A stretch of 64,000 bases of DNA. Origin: Candidatus Protochlamydia phocaeensis. GTDB lineage: Bacteria > Chlamydiota > Chlamydiia > Chlamydiales > Parachlamydiaceae. The number at the start of each line of letters is the position of its first letter. Position 1 is the stretch's first letter. The stretch lies in assembly GCF_001545115.1 (NCBI RefSeq), contig NZ_FCNU01000028.1, positions 1-64,000 of the forward strand, read 5' to 3'. A model generated the notes under the pieces. It was given only the letters and a program-made list of their open reading frames with translations. It did no database searches and was not told the origin of the DNA. Below, in pieces: positions 1 through 7,828 of the stretch. A program made the translations under genes and the position numbers.

Positions 1-124
1 GCATATCGGAGAACGCGCAACTTTCTTTGAATATCTTGTTTGGCTTTTAAGTTCATTTGGGATCCTTTGTTTGAAAAGATTTATATACCAAATCTGTCAA
101 CCAAAGTCCCAATTTTCATAAAAT

Positions 125-427
125 TTATTTTTGCTCATCTCTTTTATATGCCCAAAAAGCACTCTCTAGTAAAGGCTTAGGATAGTCCCATTGAATATAA
201 TTTTCCTCTAAAAATCCATCTGGAAAGTGGGCAATTATCCCCCCACAAATATCAGAGGCTTCTTCTTTTTCCTCTTCTGTAATTGCTCCATCAAAATAAA
301 AAGAAATACAAGCTGTATGATCTTCTTCTCTCCATTTAGCCTTTACTGCCCTTAGCTTTGGCAACTCTAAATCCCGGCAAACTATTAAATTTGTTATATA
401 GATGAGATGTTTTTGCCAATCGATCAT
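125..427 (-). CDS. Small immunity-type protein next to Ntox50-like toxin tail
   Basis: A 100-residue acidic cytosolic protein with no signal peptide or membrane segment. Its start codon overlaps the stop of the upstream toxin-like frame as ATGA (424-427), the usual translational coupling of a toxin and its immunity protein. The C-terminal part (FPDGFLEENYIQWDYPKP) resembles small CDI/polymorphic-toxin immunity proteins as I remember them. The family assignment is from memory; the immunity role is inferred from position and size. Since the toxin tail has lost its delivery module, this may be an orphan immunity gene that protects against toxins of other strains. Confidence 0.65.
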   Translation of the reverse strand: MIDWQKHLIYITNLIVCRDLELPKLRAVKAKWREEDHTACISFYFDGAITEEEKEEASDICGGIIAHFPDGFLEENYIQWDYPKPLLESAFWAYKRDEQK

Positions 428-831
428 TTTACTGTGGCCTTTGGATCTGTAGGATAAACATGGGCACTTCCATCTTTAGCATATGTTATGACTCCTTTAG
501 ATGTTGGAAAATATTGAGTAGGTTTTCCTTCTATTTGCAGAGCATACTCCCCAATAATTTTTCCAAAATCCACTCTTTCTTTATAACCTGCTTGGCCAAA
601 CTCTCCTATCAATCTTTGACCACTGCCTGCTTTTTCTTTTACTAAAGCTTCAAGATCTGGCTTTTCAATTAGAATAGTTCCTTTGCCAATTTCAAAATTA
701 TGTGCATCAGGAATATGCTTATTTTGCTTATCCCAATGAATTTTAATATTCTTAAAATAAGCCTCTCTTTCAGCAGCATGTGCTAAAGAAGAAGCAACAA
801 TTGCTTTTTTTTTCGTTTCTTTGCAATCAAG
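424..831 (-). pseudogene. Ntox50-like polymorphic toxin C-terminal domain, without delivery module
   Basis: The minus-strand frame is open from a stop at 847-849 down to 424. It has no in-frame ATG, only TTG codons (831, 612). The translated tail contains HIPDAHNFEIGKG, then KAGSGQRLIGEFGQ, KERVDFGKIIGEYAL, TSKGVITYAKDG and HVYP. This order matches the bacterial toxin 50 domain, a predicted nuclease of polymorphic toxins. A run of nine T residues at 805-813 lies inside the frame. No N-terminal transport region is present: immediately upstream another toxin fragment begins on the opposite strand. The piece is therefore most likely a displaced C-terminal cassette. It could still be expressed as a short orphan protein from TTG at 831, but no good ribosome binding site supports that. 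Confidence 0.6.
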
Positions 832-1237
832 CAGCTAAAGCGTTTGCTAAACAAGGAAACAAACAGTTACTAGGCCATAATTCTAAGGTCTTATCTCAAA
901 CTACAGAAGTTGCTGCAACAGGACCTGATTTCATTGTTGGTTCCAATGGCGTAGCTATTCCCACAAGCCGTAAAGTCTTAGAAACTGGATTTCAAAGAGC
1001 TGGTTTTGAAACTTTTGCTACAGACTCACCAGGTATAGATATATTCTTTCAAATAAAATGAAAGTAAGAATAATGATTTCTTCTGGAAAAGCTCCTGTTC
1101 GTGCTTCGTTTACCAATGCCAATCAGGATCCTATAAATCCATTTACAGGAAAACCACCCCAGCCACCGAAAGGATTAGATCCTTCAGCTAGAAAAACTTT
1201 TGTTAGGCAATATTCTCATTTGGAGTTAAAACCATGA
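780..1237 (+). pseudogene. Frameshifted polymorphic toxin C-terminal domain
   Basis: The first part (780 to about 1037) encodes a tail with DFIVGSNGVAIPTSRKVLETGF and RAGFETFATDSPG. It then runs out of frame to a stop at 1061. Switching frame near 1037-1040 recovers RIMISSGKAPVRASFTNA, NPFTGKPPQPPKGL and YSHLEL, ending at TGA 1235-1237. Both halves belong to one domain type that I recognise from the ends of Rhs/polymorphic toxins (IVG.NGVA.PTS ... PLRASFTNANG.PI.PFTGKPPQPP). One indel separates them. The stop overlaps the start of the next gene as ATGA, as toxin and immunity genes do. The N-terminal delivery part is absent; the frame abuts the head of the Ntox50 fragment on the other strand near 825. 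Confidence 0.65.
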
Positions 1238-1623
1238 TCGAAAAAATGTTAATACAAGTTCAGCAATATTTACCTCTAAAAATTTTAAATATTACTTGGG
1301 ATGGGACAGTATTTCAAATATATAATGACAATTGGAATTTTACAACCTTAAGCTCCTGGCGGATTTCTACTAAAAATAAATTAATTTTGGGTTGCTTTGA
1401 TGAAAGGGCAGAACAATCCATAGACTACCTAAAGGGAATGGAGATTGTAGGTATTGAAGCACAAACAAGTTACCTAAAAATAGATCCTGTTTTTATCTTA
1501 TCAAATGAACAGAGGCTTGAGATTTTTTCAACAGATACGTATGAGCCCTGGACTTTTTGTGTTAACAATTTAGGATTTTATATCGCTACTCCAGGTGAGC
1601 CTCTTGCTTTTGAAAAAGATTAA
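1234..1623 (+). CDS. Immunity-type protein, copy 1 of a tandem pair
   Basis: A 129-residue soluble protein whose ATG overlaps the toxin-fragment stop (ATGA at 1234-1237), so it is probably the cognate immunity gene. It has no signal peptide. Its paralogue lies 180 bases downstream; both share QYLPLKIL, WDGT, LSSWRI/LSAWRI, LGCFD, KIDPVFILSN and IFSTDT.EPWTF. I do not recognise a named family. Loss of the toxin reading frame while this gene stays intact suggests retention for protection against incoming toxin. Confidence 0.65.
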   Translation: MIEKMLIQVQQYLPLKILNITWDGTVFQIYNDNWNFTTLSSWRISTKNKLILGCFDERAEQSIDYLKGMEIVGIEAQTSYLKIDPVFILSNEQRLEIFSTDTYEPWTFCVNNLGFYIATPGEPLAFEKD

Positions 1624-1641
1624 CTAATTCATAGCTTAAGA

Positions 1642-1752
1642 TTGAATAGAAATGGCTTTGCCAAAGCGCGTCAAAATTTTAAGAAATGTGGCGCTTCTTC
1701 TTTAAAATTTATAAAAGAAGTTTGGGATTCTCTTGATGATGAAATCCCTTAA
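1642..1752 (+). pseudogene. Remnant of a second toxin-like C-terminus
   Basis: Between the two immunity paralogues an open stretch encodes NRNGFAKARQNFKKCGAS, SLKFIKEVWDSLDDEIP and a stop at 1750-1752. It has no plausible start. The spacing (toxin tail, then immunity gene) repeats the preceding module, so this is probably the end of another toxin tail that once preceded the second immunity gene. The family is not identified. Confidence 0.4.
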
Positions 1753-1801
1753 ACAATTCTCCTAACTTTTGCAGGGCTAGTTTGAGAGTGGAGTTAACAT
1801 C

Positions 1802-2188
1802 GTGATTAAAAATATGATTATGCTTATTCAACCTTATCTGCCTTTGAAAATTTTAGACGTCTCTTGGGATGGCACTCTTTTTCATATGTATGGTTCAACT
1901 TGGAGCGTTTCGACATTAAGTGCCTGGCGCATTTGTATATCAAATAAAATGGTTTTGGGTTGTTTTGATAAAAATTCCCTAGAATTGGTGAATTGTCTGA
2001 AAAATTTAGAAATAGTGACTCTCACTTTTCAAGATTCCTTAATGAAGATAGATCCGGTATTTATTTTATCTAATGGCCAAAGATTTGAGATTTTCTCGAC
2101 AGATACATTTGAACCTTGGACTTTCTTTCATGATGATTTAGGAGCTTTTATACCTACTCCAACCGATCCAAAGGCTTTTAATATCTAA
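1802..2188 (+). CDS. Immunity-type protein, copy 2 of a tandem pair
   Basis: A 128-residue paralogue of the preceding immunity-type protein, with the same length and architecture and long identical blocks (PLKIL, SWDGT, KIDPVFILSN, EIFSTDTFEPWTF). GTG-ATT context at 1802 suggests a GTG start; an internal ATG follows five codons on. The second copy probably arose by tandem duplication of a toxin/immunity cassette whose toxin part has decayed to a short remnant at 1642-1752. Confidence 0.62.
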   Translation: MIKNMIMLIQPYLPLKILDVSWDGTLFHMYGSTWSVSTLSAWRICISNKMVLGCFDKNSLELVNCLKNLEIVTLTFQDSLMKIDPVFILSNGQRFEIFSTDTFEPWTFFHDDLGAFIPTPTDPKAFNI

Positions 2189-2242
2189 TACTCAAAATAA
2201 TCTTTAAAAGCCAAATTAGGCCTAACAATTTGGAGTATTTTT

Positions 2243-2512
2243 ATGGGCAATGAGAAGGCAAATTTTTTCTGTAGAGTTTGCGGTTTAGATCAGCAAGAGT
2301 ATCCTTGGGGAGAAGATAATAATTCTCCAACCTTTGGAATATGTGCTTGTTGTGGTACTGAATTTGGCTATCATGATTGTACATTAGAAGGTATAAGAGA
2401 GCATAGAAAACAATGGTTGCTCAATAATGGCAAATGGTCTGATGAAAGTCAAATGCCGTCTAATTGGTCCTTAGAGGAACAAATGAAGAATATCCCAAAA
2501 AAATATATATAA
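2243..2512 (+). CDS. Small CxxC-CxxC protein, probable immunity accessory
   Basis: 89 residues beginning after an AT-rich spacer. It carries two cysteine pairs, CRVCGL near residue 10 and CACCGTEFGY near residue 36, likely a zinc ribbon. A C-terminal segment WSLEEQMKNIPKKYI follows. I recall similar short proteins (CRVCG ... WGEDG.SP.F.IC.CCG.EFGY) as orphan or immunity genes behind polymorphic toxins; the function is not established. Context, at the end of a run of toxin/immunity pieces, supports that reading. Confidence 0.6.
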   Translation: MGNEKANFFCRVCGLDQQEYPWGEDNNSPTFGICACCGTEFGYHDCTLEGIREHRKQWLLNNGKWSDESQMPSNWSLEEQMKNIPKKYI

Positions 2513-2653
2513 AATGGCCTGAATGGAGATTTTGGCAAGCATTTTTCAGGAATGGATCGATTCGCCGTGGCCCAAGAAGCGGGAGTATGGCCGTGATAAT
2601 GGGCCTAAAGTAGGCCAAGATCAATCTTGAGAAAAATTAATAAGAGCATTCAA

Positions 2654-2676
2654 CTGACAGCTTGGGTAGCTGTCAG
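2654..2676. terminator. Perfect 9-bp hairpin between convergent genes
   Basis: CTGACAGCT at 2654-2662 and AGCTGTCAG at 2668-2676 form a perfect stem with a 5-base loop. It lies between the plus-strand island and the minus-strand gene ending at 2718. There is no T tract, so termination is only inferred. The stretch 2513-2650 holds short open pieces such as GKHFSGMDRFAVAQEAG that look like further toxin debris. Confidence 0.35.
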
Positions 2677-2717
2677 CTGAGAGTCTGTGTTAAGCCAGAA
2701 CTGATTTTTTTAGACAA

Positions 2718-4430
2718 TTATGGCTTTAGGCCATCATAGAAAGTAATTTGCGTTTGGGGCCATTCGTCCGGATTGCTATATTTATTAAAAAGCTCGTCAA
2801 TCGTCATTCGCTTGCGATAGACGTGGCTATCATTGATTTCATCAACCGTTCGGCCATCCGGATTGCGAATATACACCCACCAGTGTCCATATCCGCCTAC
2901 ACGAAGACCACGCCAATCTGAATTGTAAAGCGCTTCTCTAAGTTTAGTCTGTCCGACATCTAAGCGAACATCTGCAGGACCTCTATAAATATCTCGGCTA
3001 AGGATGGTATTAACAATACTGCAAAGAAGTTGGGCGTCTTGCATAGTTAACTCGCCTTCTTTTTCTCCTCTTAAAATAGCAAGAATTTCTGCCCCTCTTG
3101 GTAATTGAGCTTGTCTTTCTAAGGCAGAATACATGTCCTTAATATCTCGCTCTAATCGCTTTTCCGAGCATTCATTATTGAATTGGCCCGAGTAAACATC
3201 CTCGTACTCTTTAGTTATTTTTTCTAACTCTTGTTTTTTCCGTTCTATTTGATTCATTTTCGACTGAATTTTCTCATCAATTTGCTCTGCAGGTAATTTT
3301 TTCAACTTCGCAAAACGCATCGCTTCTATTTCTATGTTATTTATTTTAATTTCAAGCTTATAGATTTCTGATTTTAACCTATTAAATTCGCCATTTATTG
3401 CTTGCTCTTCCTCATTATTTGCTTTTTTGCTTTCATATTCGCTTAATTCCCTCTTTAATTTAGCACGTTCTTTTCTTAAAAGAGGCAAGGGATCGTCTAT
3501 ATCGTCTATATTGATTTTTGCTTTAGGCGTTAAGGAGCGTTTTTCATTTTCTAATAAGTCTAAATCCTTTTTCAGGTCTTCTAAGTCCTTTTTAACCAGG
3601 TCTTCTTTATTCTTAATTTGTTCTGCCGAGTCCCGTATCTCTTTTAATTTTAATGAAAATTCCTCTTTTTGCTTTTTTAAATCCTCTATTTTTTGGCGAA
3701 CGGCTTCTTCGAATTGAGGAGGATTATCCAATTGCTTATATAATTCTTCATTGTCAGGATGAATAGAGGGAATAGAACAACCTGTATGAGCGCAAAGAAC
3801 GGCCAAAGAATTATAGGTGCAATTTCGAGCAGAAGGATTAGGAAATCCTTTTCGGTTCAAAAAATAAGGAATATCGGAATCGCCCACATAAGTGATTAAA
3901 GATTTTTCAGCCTTAGGGGGAGTTTTTGGAAGCCCTTTCTGTACAGGTTCTTCTACAATCGTTTCTTGTACAATAGAATCCTCTTGCTTCACTGGTTCTT
4001 CTTGTACAGGCTTTTCTTCTATTTCCTTTTCTTCTTGTACAATCGCTCTTTCTTGAGTAACAGCAGCTTCTTGTCTAGCTGTTTCATTTTGATGATTTGA
4101 TTCTCTTGTATTAGGGAGTTGCTGAGGCAGACTATTTAAAGGGGGCGATGTGGGGGAAGAAGGGAAAAAGGGAGAAACTAATTGCTCAACTCGCGATGTA
4201 GAAGGGGCATTTTGGTCAGTGGAATGAGAGACTGTTCGATTTATTCTTTCTGGAGGAGCCGCTTTTTCTGAAAAAAGGATTTTACAAGCTAAATTAACAA
4301 TTGGGCTAATAGTTACATCATAAATTTTTTTACAACCTTGATAAACTATATCCCCTATGTTTCTCATTAAACTTAAAATTAGCATATTTTTAAACCATTT
4401 AATTTTAATAATTTTATTTTTATAATACAA
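2718..4430 (-). CDS. USP-like cysteine peptidase with long coiled-coil insertion (candidate effector)
   Basis: 570 residues. Residues 22-52 are moderately hydrophobic. About 60-175 are low-complexity (Pro/Ser, then Glu/Gln repeats). At 203-209 the segment NCTYNSL resembles the Cys box of ubiquitin-specific proteases (N.CY.NS). Near the end GHWWVYIRN (515-523) followed by VDEINDSHV (528-536) resembles the USP His box (GHY.AY ... DDS.V). The candidate catalytic set is Cys204, His516 and Asn533/Asp534. Between the boxes lies about 200 residues of Lys/Glu-rich coiled coil. Role inference: a host-directed deubiquitinase or related peptidase, as chlamydiae and other amoeba symbionts secrete. The start is uncertain (M1, M16 or M22). 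No export signal is visible beyond the N-terminal hydrophobic patch. The match rests on motifs only. Confidence 0.55.
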   Translation of the reverse strand: MYYKNKIIKIKWFKNMLILSLMRNIGDIVYQGCKKIYDVTISPIVNLACKILFSEKAAPPERINRTVSHSTDQNAPSTSRVEQLVSPFFPSSPTSPPLNSLPQQLPNTRESNHQNETARQEAAVTQERAIVQEEKEIEEKPVQEEPVKQEDSIVQETIVEEPVQKGLPKTPPKAEKSLITYVGDSDIPYFLNRKGFPNPSARNCTYNSLAVLCAHTGCSIPSIHPDNEELYKQLDNPPQFEEAVRQKIEDLKKQKEEFSLKLKEIRDSAEQIKNKEDLVKKDLEDLKKDLDLLENEKRSLTPKAKINIDDIDDPLPLLRKERAKLKRELSEYESKKANNEEEQAINGEFNRLKSEIYKLEIKINNIEIEAMRFAKLKKLPAEQIDEKIQSKMNQIERKKQELEKITKEYEDVYSGQFNNECSEKRLERDIKDMYSALERQAQLPRGAEILAILRGEKEGELTMQDAQLLCSIVNTILSRDIYRGPADVRLDVGQTKLREALYNSDWRGLRVGGYGHWWVYIRNPDGRTVDEINDSHVYRKRMTIDELFNKYSNPDEWPQTQITFYDGLKP

Positions 4431-4953
4431 AATTATTGTAAAGAATTAATAAATATTTCAATCAATTTCGATTGACGTAAATTTAACAGTTGGTAAGAAA
4501 TAGCGCGAACCTGTCTCTAAACATTTTGGATCCCTTTCATCTTTTGAAGAATGCCTTTACTCGTTAAATCTTTATAAAATGTTCTTTCAAGCCATAGAGC
4601 CCAGCTGATAGCAAGAAGGGATAAGCGTATTATCAATAGTGAGTGAGTATGGTCACTAGCCGTTTTGCATGTCCCATTCTTAAGAATATTTTCCAATTTC
4701 TAAAATTTCCTCTAAAAAGAGACGAAAGCTTCCTAATCAAACTTGAATTTTTTTTATTTAAAAATTTTTAAACCTCTTATTTAAAATAACTTATATTTAA
4801 TTATTAAAAAATATTGAGAATCTAACTCTCATTATTTAATTTCAGCTAATCTGCGGATGCTGTTTCGACTAAAGAATAAAAGAAAATTAAGTTTCAAAAA
4901 AATAATCTGGAATCTAGGTTATTATGGGTTTTAATACATCCTCTTAGAGTCTG

Positions 4954-5038
4954 TTAAAAAACTTCTAATGGTTTGAATTCGAGTTTTTTTTTCCTAGGAG
5001 AAAATATTCTCAAATGCAAGCGATTATAAGTTTTTTAA
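4954..5038. repeat. Dispersed palindromic repeat, family 1 (plus partial end at 4913-4949)
   Basis: TTAAAAAACTTCTAATGG reads outward from 4954 and its near-complement closes the element at 5038. The centre is TTTCCTAGGAGAAAA. Just upstream, 4913-4949 carries a separate outer end (GGGTTTTAATACATCCTCTT) that matches the right end of the copy at 59468-59580. The rest of the 635-base spacer 4431-5065 is AT-rich and holds no gene that I can support. Confidence 0.6.
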
Positions 5039-5065
5039 TTTTAGGTAAGATTTGCAGGATAAGAG

Positions 5066-5545
5066 ATGAGACTATTGGAAGAGAAAAATATCCACCGTTT
5101 ATTTGAGATTAGCCTGATTATCAAGGGATTTTTTGCCTTGCTTGAGATAATTGGTGGTTTAGTCATTTTTTTCATCTCTCATCAATGGCTTATTTGTACC
5201 ATTTATCAGCTGACTCAAACCGAATATGTTGGAAATGCAAGAAATTTCATGGCACATCATCTCTGGCATTGGGCGCAAAATTTTTCTATTAGTGCCAAGC
5301 ACTTTGCAGCCTTTTATTTGCTAAGTCATGGAGTAGTAAAAATGTGGTTGATCATTGGACTGTGGAGAAAAAAGCGGGGCTATTATCCTATCGCTCTCTT
5401 CGTTTTTGGATGGTTCATTATCTATCAGCTTTACCGATTTACCTTTACACACTCCATTCTATTAATCTTTCTAACCATTTTAGATTTAGTCGTCATTGTA
5501 CTTACTTGGCAAGAATACCGATATTTAAAAGTAACGGGAAAATAA
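5066..5545 (+). CDS. DUF2127 family membrane protein
   Basis: 159 residues with four hydrophobic segments (about 14-36, 77-98, 104-122, 127-150). The conserved pattern is LFEISLIIKGFFALLEIIGG at the start, LLSHGVVKMWLIIGLWR in the middle, and FGWFIIYQLYRFTFTHS then LDLVVIVLTWQEYR at the end. This is the DUF2127 family, small integral membrane proteins of unknown function. It is separated from the convergent M16-like gene by a strong hairpin and appears to be a single-gene unit. Confidence 0.85.
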   Translation: MRLLEEKNIHRLFEISLIIKGFFALLEIIGGLVIFFISHQWLICTIYQLTQTEYVGNARNFMAHHLWHWAQNFSISAKHFAAFYLLSHGVVKMWLIIGLWRKKRGYYPIALFVFGWFIIYQLYRFTFTHSILLIFLTILDLVVIVLTWQEYRYLKVTGK

Positions 5546-5585
5546 AGCGTTTATTTGAAATATTTTCTGCCTATGCTTTTTCTTT

Positions 5586-5621
5586 AAGCAGCATGCGATC
5601 ATTGAGATGCGCATGCTGCTT
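5586..5621. terminator. Bidirectional terminator hairpin
   Basis: AAGCAGCATGCG (5586-5597) pairs perfectly with CGCATGCTGCTT (5610-5621) across a 12-base loop. It sits between the convergent DUF2127 gene and the M16-like gene. Short T/A-rich flanks on both sides fit termination in both directions. Confidence 0.65.
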
Positions 5622-5634
5622 TGATTATCGCTTT

Positions 5635-7560
5635 CTATCGAGAGCGCAAATCGACAAAATCAGGAAGGGAGGGCAAAGAGGCCGGGAAGTTTGCCAATCC
5701 AGCTCGCAATGCGGCATCATATTGCAAGATTAGAGATTGTTTTCCAGCTTTAAAGATAGCCATGCGCTGGTCGTATTGCATTGCCTGTTTGCATAATTCG
5801 ACTTGCTGGTCATATGTGACCAAGGCTTCTTGCTCCATGATGAACAGAATGTTTTCCGCTTCTGTAAGTCCCCCGGAAAATTCAGCAGAGTGAAGAATGT
5901 CGTTATAGGCCTTCTTTTGCTCAGCAATGGCATTGTCATACTCTTGAGAGGTCATCTGCTTGGCTTGATAAGCCTGCTCAATCACAGCCAGATTTTCGTC
6001 TAAAGACTTTTTCAATGCTCTTTTTTGCTGGACATAGTAATTCTGGTTATAAATGGATTGCGCATATGCTAGCTTGGCATCGCGGTCGACAGCGTAAGGA
6101 GCGACTAGAAGGGCGAGCTCGCGGTCTAGTTGGTCCATAATCTGCTTATATTGATTGCGCTGCTGAATGAAATCCAATTTGATTTGCTCTAAGTAATTTC
6201 TTTCCTCGATTAGAAACAGCTCAGCCAAAAGGGGGTTATTTAAATTATACAGGTCGGCAAGCAGAACGATCGCCGGCTTCGTCAGTAAGTGTGGATGGTG
6301 GGCCATTTCCTGGACAAATAGATAGCGTCTTTCATAAGGAGTCAGCGTAATGCCGGCGCGGTGGCGGCGATAGGCATGCTCGAATCCTCTTTGCAAGTCT
6401 TCATGCCTTTTGCTTTCCACATAGGTCGGGTCTTTAAGGTAATCACCGGCTAAATAGTAAATTCCCGTTGCGCTGCATAAGCTACCTGCGATGACTCCGA
6501 TGGGCAGGATAGCGGGAAGAAGAGGCGCTAAGGGGATGGCGATCAAGAAGCTTCCTATCCCCAAGGCTGTCAAAAGTCCGCCGAAAAGCCTTCCATTCGA
6601 GCTTTGCTCGATCCAACTGGGCGGATTCATCCAAATTTTTCCATCCACCACATAGCTGTTTTCAACCGAAAAGAAATCAATATACTGGCTAAAGACAGGA
6701 TGGCCGGGGAATTCTTCTGGCGGAGTCTTTTCCGATGGAGACTGAATGGCAATGCTTTGCTCAAGAGCGGTCAGTAAAGTCTGATTGGCTAATTGTCCGA
6801 GACGAATGGATGGATCGTCTATCTGCGAAGTAGAGGATTCAACACCAAATAATTGTTCGATTTGCTGAATGGTTTCTTTGACATCGAATTGAGCTGCCGT
6901 CAGCGTCAGGCTCGTTAAAGAAGGGAGATACCATTTAGAATGGAATTCTCTGACTTGGGAAGATGTTAGGCTGGCAATCTGATGCTTAAGCGTGCGTTGT
7001 TTACCTTCTTCTTCCATTTCTTCGGGAAGGGAAGAAAGCAGATGTTGGCGGGCAAGTTCGATGCCATCGTCTGTCAGCCGAGGGGAGAAAGCTAGCTGCT
7101 CGAGCAAGACAAGCATCTGCTGCAGGTGAAGCGGCTGGGAGGAGGAAGAGTAGAATTGGATGCCTTGCTCTCTTTCCCCAATTTGGATATGGGAATCGGC
7201 GTCAATATCCAACCCTAATTGATTCAGCAGCGTGCCAATTTCTTGTCGATCGAATTTCTCGGTTCCTTGAAAAAGGGCATGCAAGGTAAGGAGCGAAAGT
7301 GCTTGTTCGTCAGGTAAATCGGAAAATTGGAAGGCTAATTTGGCGAGCACATGCTCTTCCATTTGAGGAATAGGGATAAGTGCGTAGACCAGGCCATTGG
7401 GAAGCTGGGCGGAAAGGAATTGAAGCGCAGAGCTTGAAGGGGCAGGGAATTCGATTGCAGAATTGAGCGTGTTTGCAGAGGCGTGCATGAGCGGACAAAA
7501 AGCAGTCAGGGCCATTGAGAGGCAACTGACAAAACGTTGGGATAGGGAACAAGGTTTCAT
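5635..7560 (-). CDS. Exported M16 peptidase-like protein lacking the zinc motif
   Basis: 641 residues with a signal peptide (about 1-29, cleavage after HASA). Residues 50-260 look like one M16 half-domain: LPNGLVYALIPI, then LHALFQGTEKFDRQEIGTLLNQLG where active enzymes have HxxEH followed by F.GTEK. Here the glutamate and both histidines are missing, so catalysis is unlikely. A hydrophobic block about 320-370 (LFGGLLTALGIGSFLIAIPL, then LLPAILPIGVIAGSLC) could span the inner membrane. The rest is charged and helical, with Gln/Tyr-rich segments. Its place before plsB and rng matches the Chlamydia CT806 protease gene, which I recall as longer. It may be a reduced, non-catalytic relative with a scaffold or chaperone role; that is inference. 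Confidence 0.6.
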   Translation of the reverse strand: MKPCSLSQRFVSCLSMALTAFCPLMHASANTLNSAIEFPAPSSSALQFLSAQLPNGLVYALIPIPQMEEHVLAKLAFQFSDLPDEQALSLLTLHALFQGTEKFDRQEIGTLLNQLGLDIDADSHIQIGEREQGIQFYSSSSQPLHLQQMLVLLEQLAFSPRLTDDGIELARQHLLSSLPEEMEEEGKQRTLKHQIASLTSSQVREFHSKWYLPSLTSLTLTAAQFDVKETIQQIEQLFGVESSTSQIDDPSIRLGQLANQTLLTALEQSIAIQSPSEKTPPEEFPGHPVFSQYIDFFSVENSYVVDGKIWMNPPSWIEQSSNGRLFGGLLTALGIGSFLIAIPLAPLLPAILPIGVIAGSLCSATGIYYLAGDYLKDPTYVESKRHEDLQRGFEHAYRRHRAGITLTPYERRYLFVQEMAHHPHLLTKPAIVLLADLYNLNNPLLAELFLIEERNYLEQIKLDFIQQRNQYKQIMDQLDRELALLVAPYAVDRDAKLAYAQSIYNQNYYVQQKRALKKSLDENLAVIEQAYQAKQMTSQEYDNAIAEQKKAYNDILHSAEFSGGLTEAENILFIMEQEALVTYDQQVELCKQAMQYDQRMAIFKAGKQSLILQYDAALRAGLANFPASLPSLPDFVDLRSR

Positions 7561-7791
7561 AGATATTCCTATAAATGGGTTAAGGGCGCTTAATAAAATT
7601 TAAGGCGGGATCTTAAATTTGTCTGATTAAGGGAAAATAAAGATTGGATTATACCTTAATGAAGTCAGAAATTGCCGCTAAAATTGGCCATTCTTTCAGT
7701 CAATCTCTTGCATAACTGATAGCGACAATAAAATTGTCTGGGGATATTTAAATTGAGTGACTTATCAATCTGAATGTTAAGCCTTCCCTTG

Positions 7792-7810
7792 CCCTTATTT
7801 AGGATAAGGG
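7792..7810. terminator. Hairpin downstream of plsB
   Basis: CCCTTAT (7792-7798) and ATAAGGG (7804-7810) form a perfect stem, extended by GCCTT/AAGGC flanks. It lies just beyond the plsB stop on the minus strand. No clean T tract follows, so it may be a 3' stabilising hairpin instead. The remainder of 7561-7828 shows nothing else. Confidence 0.4.
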
Positions 7811-7828
7811 AAAGGCCTAAGCTAAATT

